From contig JABJCN010000207.1 in the NCBI GenBank assembly GCA_018668635.1, positions 1-40,321 of the forward strand: a stretch of DNA of 40,321 nucleotides, given 5' to 3'. Below are positions 34,935 through 40,321 of this stretch, piece by piece. Within the stretch, counting starts at the first letter, position 1, and each line of letters starts with the position of its first letter. Made by a program: the position numbers and the translations under genes. The notes under the pieces are model-generated. The model was not told the DNA's origin. It made no database searches and saw nothing but the letters and a program-made list of their open reading frames with translations. This DNA comes from Opitutia bacterium. GTDB taxonomy: Bacteria; Verrucomicrobiota; Verrucomicrobiia; Opitutales; JABJCN01.

Positions 34935-36449
34935 CTACAGGTTCATATTCCAACCGAGGGAAAAGCCAAAACCACCCGCAGAAGGATATTTCTCGTCATC
35001 AAGTTTAAAGGTATCTGTTGAAATTGCACCCGCGGCATCCATGTAGAAATATTTGATACGCAAGGCCAGTCCACCGGAGAACTGCACGCCATCGCCTCCA
35101 ATAAGATTTTTTCCCACACCGCCTCTAAAAGTAAAGGCTGGAGTAATCCCTTGACTGATACCGAAAGAAATCATGCGGCTTTCTGCTCCCGGAATAACGA
35201 TGGAATCCACAGATAAAATATCTGCATCCACCGCTATAGTTCCAGGTAGCCATTTATTAAGTGAGTATGTAAATGATGAGCCAATACGCATGGATGGGGA
35301 AAGGCCAATATCACCACCTATCTTGGATTCAAAAGTTGGGGAAAATAGATTGTTTACCGTCAGTCCCAAACCGAATCTATCCCCGGGACTCCAAAGCAAA
35401 CCAACATCAAGCCCAAATGCGCCTGAACTCACTGGGTCAGGAAGGGTTTTCAGTTCATCGAGAACATTACTAGAACCGCTTACTGCATCAGTAACTCTGA
35501 GTCTGCGTGAATAGGTTGTCCCATGGAGATATTTTAGAACCGGGGCCAAATGGAGATTGTCATCAAAAAATGAGAATCCGTATCCAAAATCGACCGACTT
35601 GATATCAATCCAGCGCAGGAGAAGACCAGAGTCATTATCTATTGAGGAACTGGAGGATCCCACGGCAGACCCACCAGCCTCAAGTTGCTTTGCAATCACA
35701 CCTAATAAATTCACGGTATCTGTTGATAAATCATTTGACCCAATCGCCTTCTGAGCCTCATCAATAAGGGATTGGAGCTCCTTATCGAAGCCGCTGGAAA
35801 TACTGCCAGCCTCTATAATCTTAAGGCGCAAATCAGAATCATTGGGGTCAACCGTTGTTGAATTATCAACATCAACAGCTGCAAAATTTAATCCACTTGC
35901 GAGTAAAGACGAACCGTCCAGTGACTCAAAAATAAAATTACTATCATAGACGGCTTCAGCACCGAGATAGTGCTGGTTGCTCAAACTGAGACCAAAACGT
36001 GCCCAGTTGAAATGCAGACCACCCTGAACACTTGCTTGAAAGCCTTGGCCTGGTTGGTCCAGTTGCTTGGCATCTACAGTCAGAAAATTAACAATCGTGG
36101 CAATATCTTCACTTGGGTCATAGACTGAAGACCTAGACTTTAATCTGGCAAAAGCCGTTTCAATTTCTTTTTGTGTAAATTTATCAGATAAATTTTGTGC
36201 GATATCTATAAGATCGCCCTCTGCTGAGATTTGCAAAGTAAAGGGGAGCGCCATTGAAAAACGCTTATCCAAGCCTTGTATGGCAGGGTTTCCCTGCATC
36301 GCCCCAATGCCAGTACGAAGTCCAGTCTGCGCCCCTGACATAGCCATCGAGGAAGGATTCATCGCGAGAAAAGGACTCGCTTGGCTAATTGTAGTGAGCG
36401 CGTACGCAACACAAATAAATAAAGAGAATTTATATTTATTCATTTTCAT
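34935..36449 (-). CDS. Outer-membrane beta-barrel protein, TraF_2/FadL-like
   Basis: The 504-residue protein starts MKMNKYKFSLF with a signal peptide (about 1-25, ending SQASP). It opens with a MAMSGAQTGLRTGIGAMQGNPA motif (shown here for the NPA pattern) that matches the Gly-rich MGGA...NPA start of FadL/PorV/TraF_2-type barrels. Alternating amphipathic strands with many Gly and aromatic residues follow (for example FGLDVGLLWSPGDRFGLGL and GGFGFSLGWNMNL at the end). A low-complexity Ser/Asp-rich insert lies at about 225-280. PF13729 (TraF_2) is my best guess for the family. It sits between two CotH-protein genes in the same orientation (58 and 157 nt spacings), so it may help export or anchor them. 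That link is inference. Confidence 0.65.
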   Translation of the reverse strand: MKMNKYKFSLFICVAYALTTISQASPFLAMNPSSMAMSGAQTGLRTGIGAMQGNPAIQGLDKRFSMALPFTLQISAEGDLIDIAQNLSDKFTQKEIETAFARLKSRSSVYDPSEDIATIVNFLTVDAKQLDQPGQGFQASVQGGLHFNWARFGLSLSNQHYLGAEAVYDSNFIFESLDGSSLLASGLNFAAVDVDNSTTVDPNDSDLRLKIIEAGSISSGFDKELQSLIDEAQKAIGSNDLSTDTVNLLGVIAKQLEAGGSAVGSSSSSIDNDSGLLLRWIDIKSVDFGYGFSFFDDNLHLAPVLKYLHGTTYSRRLRVTDAVSGSSNVLDELKTLPDPVSSGAFGLDVGLLWSPGDRFGLGLTVNNLFSPTFESKIGGDIGLSPSMRIGSSFTYSLNKWLPGTIAVDADILSVDSIVIPGAESRMISFGISQGITPAFTFRGGVGKNLIGGDGVQFSGGLALRIKYFYMDAAGAISTDTFKLDDEKYPSAGGFGFSLGWNMNL

Positions 36450-36507
36450 TATCTATATGTTTGGACCTCTGAAATACGAGTCTCCAGCTTCGAAAACAAA
36501 AAAGAAA

Positions 36508-39500
36508 TTATTGGGCTTCCGCCACAAGACGTAGAAAGCGCAGTTTGCGGTTTGAAATAGGAGAAATTTCTCGAACAGTGACTGTTTCCGTCAGACCATT
36601 CGTGATAATAGAAACAGTCTGGATGCCTGCTGGGTCGGAGGACCAAGTCTTGAGGTCATCTGAAAATTGGATAGTCAGGGTTAGATCTGTGCCAGTGAGA
36701 CGCTCGTAGGTTACTGCAAGGTATTGGCCTTCCTGAATAGATGGATGGGGCAGATTTGTGGAAGAAGAGTCCGATGGGGAGGAGCCAAACGCATACTCAA
36801 GGAGGTTAGCAAGTCCATCGGTATCGAAGTCCCCATCGGCAGGCTGATTGAAATCGCCAAAATGCTGAAGCTCCCATTCATCAGGTAAGCCGTCCGAATC
36901 AGAGTCGCCAGATGGCTCCGGATTTTCTGTGCCAGGTGAGCCGCCATCGTGGCTACTGGGGCGCCAGCTTGCGGGATCGGCGGGATCGGCCTCGTCCGAC
37001 AGAACAAGGGTGCGCCCTCCGCCCGCGGCAGACTGGGGCCAAGGGGTTGTGTTATCGTAAGTGACCTCAAAAAGAGTTTCGCCGGTTAAGTTGCTGAGGG
37101 CAAGACGCTCTCCCTCATTACGTAGTTTGCCGCTGAAGACACCGGCAACCGGAACATCAGGATACAACTGGGCAAAGGCATCTTGGTTACTGACAAGAAG
37201 GACACGCTCCCCTGCACCAAGAACTGTTCCGGTAGGAAAGCTGAAATCAATGCCATCCGAGAAACGTACACCATCAAGACTGGCAGGACCCGGCCCGCTG
37301 TTCTCTATCTCGATGAACTCGGAATGGATGGCATCTTTGGGTTGGTAGTGAATCTCATTAATTCGAAGCTGCAACTGCACGCTGAAGGGAGCTTCAGTAA
37401 GCGGGCTCCATATTTCACCATCCTTGATACGAGCGTTAAGTATGAGCGCCTTGGTTATCTGGAAGGCCTCCCCCTGAATGGCCAAGGGGTTGATAGTATC
37501 ATTGGGGGTCCTGGGATCGGAGCCATCCGTGGTATAATAAATGTCACCGGAAGCACCGGAGAGGTTGACAATGGACCCGCTTGCAATGGAACCTCCATGC
37601 TGGCTGAAGGAGGGAGGCGCAAGGGCAGGATAAAGGTTTCTTGCACGAAATTGGTTGAGTACAATGGCTGGACGCTGGACAAAAAATGTCCCAGTCATCC
37701 AACTGATTTCCTTCTCCCACTCAGTATCCGGTTTGTAGGGATTCGATGCACGATGGGAATCGCCCCATCTGGCAGACTCAGCGACAAGGGCCGGACGAAT
37801 CTCAGCAGCCAAATTATTCCAAACAGTCGAGGCCCGAGCAGAAGAAAGAGAACCCCCATTTTGAAAAAGCTTGTGGACACGGTCGGCAAAGAACAAGCGA
37901 TAGCCGGCATCCTGTGCCAGGATTTGATGGAGACCCGTACCACGGCTTGCATGGTTGAAGCCGGTTGAGTTCTGGTTGATACTCCATAAAGTTCGCTCGG
38001 AATCCCAGCTAAAGAACCACCAACCAGGACTGTCAAGGCCGCGTCTTCGACCGGCACGCCAGTTGCCCTTGTCCCAGTCAGTATTGCCAGTGAAAAAGTT
38101 GAGGACCATGTAGTCGACATAGCTTTCCATGTCCACAAGCTGGCGCATGTCTGTCCAAGGGCGGGACCCAGCAGCGATCTCAGTGGCAAGGGGAAACATG
38201 GCATTCCACGCGTCAATGGTCCCATCCAGAACCTCGATTTTTCCTGCAGTCTTATTGAAGTCCTGAACGACATCATAGTCCTCGGGTTGTCCTCCGTGGT
38301 TCTCCGCCATCATCTCGGCCTCTGCACGTTCGTAGAGATGAAAAAATCCCCAATAAAGACCATTGATATAGACGTGCACATGACTCTGGTTGATCGTTTC
38401 GTGCCCCATGTCAGTACGAATTGCACGATGCCACTGATCGCGAAGAAGCGTTGCACGCACACGTTGTGGTCCATTGGGATGAATCCATGAATCACCATTT
38501 TGGCCTCGAAGGATCAGATTGTTAAACTTTGTTGCCGACGCATTTTTAAAAAGCTTGTATTCAAGACGCCCGGCACCATAGAGATCACGAAAAACAAGGC
38601 GCATATTGTGCTTCGGTCGAGATGGTTGTCGGCTGGCATTACCCTGCATACGAATTCCACAGTCTTCCTGTTTGTCCGTGGCCCAAGGGAAGCTAATAAA
38701 CTCTACGGATGCGGGGATTTCCCAATCGATACCCTTGGCGGTTGGATGAGAGTAGATCCCCGGTTTATTACCAAACATGGCATCGACGCCCACGGTCAGT
38801 GCAATCGTAGGATGGGTACCAAAGGCAGGGAGGATACGATCCTTGTAGGTGGCAGAGTTAACGATGCGGGCATCCATCGCGTAATCAGCCGTCTGGTTTG
38901 TAGCCCAAGTCGATGGATAGCCTTCCGGACGGGTTGGCTGTTTGATGACATCCTGAAGGAAAAAGTAGGTATGGGTATCCGTATTACTGGGCTCGTATCC
39001 TTCGAGAAAGGCCCGAGCCCGAAAGCTCGTGGTAGTTGAGACGGGAAATGGTTCTTCGTAGAGAAAAGAAGCTGAATTGGAGGGGCCCGGAACGCTACCA
39101 TCAACTGTACACCAGATTTTTGCCGATTCCATCTGGCAGCTAACTGTCAGCAGAAATGGCTCCTCGAAAAACCCACGATTATGACTGAACTTGGTATCTT
39201 TGACAAAGCCAAGCTGGCCAGTGTTCGCATTGGCTTGTCCAGGTGTTGGCTCAGCAAAAAAGGCGGACTGGGTAGTTGCATCAAGCCCATAGGAAAAGTC
39301 AGTATGCTGTTTGGGATACGGATAGTAATAATTACCAAATGAGCCATCGTTATGTAGAATGGCCAAAAAGCCATTCTTGTCGCTACCTAGTTTAAAGTTG
39401 GTGTGCAGTTCCCCCTTGGGTGCCGTTGCCCCACGGCCGGATGCGCGCACAAGAAGACGCGAAAACGGAGTCAGGGTCGTACCCGAAGGGAATATCCACT

Positions 39501-40321
39501 TGCGTAGAGCATCGGGATCATCCGTTAGATACCAATCAGAAAGATCAACTACGGTGTCCCCGGGGTTCTCGACTTCCAGCCAATCAGAGGAGTCCCCATA
39601 CTCATCAATGAGACCATTATCATTTGCCGCCAGGAATTCTGAGATTCGGACGATGCCGGTTGACTCGACCAAAACAAGGGAGTTGGACTTGCGAGAACCA
39701 TAGCGGTTTTCTGCTTCCAGCTTAAAGGTGCGCGGGGCGGAAATATTTACCACATGCGAGGCTCCTACAACTGGAATATTATCCAGAAGGATTCGATCTG
39801 CGTAAGCAACATCCCACTCCAAGATCACCTGCTCCCCCGGAGAGATTGTTGCTGGTGTTGCCGTAAAGGTGCGGATTTCAGGCCGGTCATCAATCCGCAC
39901 CTGGATACTGGTGGACCGGACTCCCTCGACATCTGCAACGGTAAGGGTGTAGGTCGTATCGGTAAGCGCCAGAACCTCGACTGTCCCAATTGCCACATTA
40001 ACTGGAATCCCCCCCGGGTCAATTGTGCCGACGGCGCCTTCTGAAACATTCCAGGACAGGTTCACCCTTGTACCGGAATGAACCGACTCAGGATCAACAG
40101 AAAAATCCTCAATGACCGGGCCTGGTAGTAAATCCGGTCCAGCTACAAAATTCTTGGCGACCTGTTCTGCACTCAGTGTGTGATCGTAAATACGAAATTC
40201 ATGAATCGCACCCTGAAATGGAGGTACCCAAGCAAAATGGGATTTCCCAAGCCATGCGTGATCGTCCGCAAATCCTTTAAGAGGAACGGTTGCCGTAGTC
40301 TCGCCCTGTTCCTGTCCATCA
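36508..40321 (-). CDS. Second CotH-kinase multidomain secreted protein, 5' end beyond window
   Basis: The frame is open through the right edge, so the N-terminus is missing; at least 1270 codons are present. Approximate order from the edge: end of a LamG domain (IYDHTLSAEQVAKNF), two Ig-like domains (about 40110-39670), lamin-tail domain 1 (39660-39330, ISEFLAANDNGLIDEYG), CHB_HEX (39200-38960), CotH kinase (38800-37900, with TDWDKGNW and FSWDSE), second CHB-like (37610-37390, YYTTDGSDPRTP), lamin-tail domain 2 (37380-37020), TSP3 segment (DSDSDGLPDEWELQ) and a C-terminal module ending KLRFLRLVAEAQ. The order from the Ig-like domain on is the same as in the other CotH gene, so they are paralogues. 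The visible stop is 58 nt before the beta-barrel gene. Its base composition looks richer in G+C than the left end of the window. Confidence 0.87.
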   Translation of the reverse strand, partial: DGQEQGETTATVPLKGFADDHAWLGKSHFAWVPPFQGAIHEFRIYDHTLSAEQVAKNFVAGPDLLPGPVIEDFSVDPESVHSGTRVNLSWNVSEGAVGTIDPGGIPVNVAIGTVEVLALTDTTYTLTVADVEGVRSTSIQVRIDDRPEIRTFTATPATISPGEQVILEWDVAYADRILLDNIPVVGASHVVNISAPRTFKLEAENRYGSRKSNSLVLVESTGIVRISEFLAANDNGLIDEYGDSSDWLEVENPGDTVVDLSDWYLTDDPDALRKWIFPSGTTLTPFSRLLVRASGRGATAPKGELHTNFKLGSDKNGFLAILHNDGSFGNYYYPYPKQHTDFSYGLDATTQSAFFAEPTPGQANANTGQLGFVKDTKFSHNRGFFEEPFLLTVSCQMESAKIWCTVDGSVPGPSNSASFLYEEPFPVSTTTSFRARAFLEGYEPSNTDTHTYFFLQDVIKQPTRPEGYPSTWATNQTADYAMDARIVNSATYKDRILPAFGTHPTIALTVGVDAMFGNKPGIYSHPTAKGIDWEIPASVEFISFPWATDKQEDCGIRMQGNASRQPSRPKHNMRLVFRDLYGAGRLEYKLFKNASATKFNNLILRGQNGDSWIHPNGPQRVRATLLRDQWHRAIRTDMGHETINQSHVHVYINGLYWGFFHLYERAEAEMMAENHGGQPEDYDVVQDFNKTAGKIEVLDGTIDAWNAMFPLATEIAAGSRPWTDMRQLVDMESYVDYMVLNFFTGNTDWDKGNWRAGRRRGLDSPGWWFFSWDSERTLWSINQNSTGFNHASRGTGLHQILAQDAGYRLFFADRVHKLFQNGGSLSSARASTVWNNLAAEIRPALVAESARWGDSHRASNPYKPDTEWEKEISWMTGTFFVQRPAIVLNQFRARNLYPALAPPSFSQHGGSIASGSIVNLSGASGDIYYTTDGSDPRTPNDTINPLAIQGEAFQITKALILNARIKDGEIWSPLTEAPFSVQLQLRINEIHYQPKDAIHSEFIEIENSGPGPASLDGVRFSDGIDFSFPTGTVLGAGERVLLVSNQDAFAQLYPDVPVAGVFSGKLRNEGERLALSNLTGETLFEVTYDNTTPWPQSAAGGGRTLVLSDEADPADPASWRPSSHDGGSPGTENPEPSGDSDSDGLPDEWELQHFGDFNQPADGDFDTDGLANLLEYAFGSSPSDSSSTNLPHPSIQEGQYLAVTYERLTGTDLTLTIQFSDDLKTWSSDPAGIQTVSIITNGLTETVTVREISPISNRKLRFLRLVAEAQ

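Noticed and set aside
37183-37968. 261-codon plus-strand frame inside the second CotH gene
   Set aside because: The opposite strand encodes recognisable lamin-tail and CotH domains over the whole stretch, so this is an antisense shadow.
38500-39039. 179-codon plus-strand frame inside the second CotH gene
   Set aside because: Shadow of the CotH/CHB coding sequence; no signal peptide, domain or start context.
1-40321. Insertion sequences, prophage genes, toxin-antitoxin or restriction systems
   Set aside because: No transposase, integrase, phage structural, toxin or methylase motifs were found in any of the convincing reading frames.

Overview
The window reads as chromosomal DNA of a Gram-negative bacterium, most likely a member of the Verrucomicrobiota (Opitutae-like). 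The reasons are the outer-membrane genes (bamA, ompH/skp, lpxD), several very large secreted proteins built from LamG, lamin-tail, chitobiase-like, CotH and thrombospondin-3 modules, a secreted protein of the YSGRV...LGD type common in that phylum, and start codons that mostly lack a Shine-Dalgarno sequence. The taxonomic call is inference; no 16S rRNA gene is present.

Positions 1-8.6 kb form an AT-rich, accessory-looking stretch. It holds the N-terminus of a secreted protein, a VanZ-like membrane protein, a 1416-residue internalin-like surface protein (beta-helix plus two leucine-rich-repeat solenoids) with a C9 tract in mid-gene, tRNA-Ser(GCT), and an unrecognised 956-residue single-pass membrane protein with a C-terminal beta-propeller-like half.

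Positions 8.6-19.3 kb hold eleven colinear minus-strand housekeeping genes, in transcription order rplY, pth, rpsF, ssb, rplI, dnaB, bamA, ompH, lpxD, prs, htrA. Ribosomal, replication and outer-membrane biogenesis genes sit in one tightly packed run. rpsR, usually between ssb and rplI, is missing, and prs lies near the far end instead of next to rplY/pth.

Positions 19.5-24.1 kb hold tRNA-Asn(GTT), a secreted alanine-rich protein with a perfect 15-bp tandem repeat and a duplicated C-terminal domain, and a Kef-type cation/proton antiporter. Positions 24.4-29.0 kb hold the rod-shape operon mreB-mreC-mreD-mrdA, without rodA, closed by a strong bidirectional terminator. The PBP2 carries an N-terminal insertion that resembles the SmpA/BamE motif.

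Positions 29.0-40.3 kb hold a DUF5069-type small protein and then a secreted-protein cluster on the minus strand: two paralogous CotH-kinase multidomain proteins flanking a TraF/FadL-like outer-membrane beta-barrel. The upstream CotH gene runs off the right edge. The three giant secreted proteins in the window end in a similar C-terminal module, a candidate shared sorting or anchoring signal.
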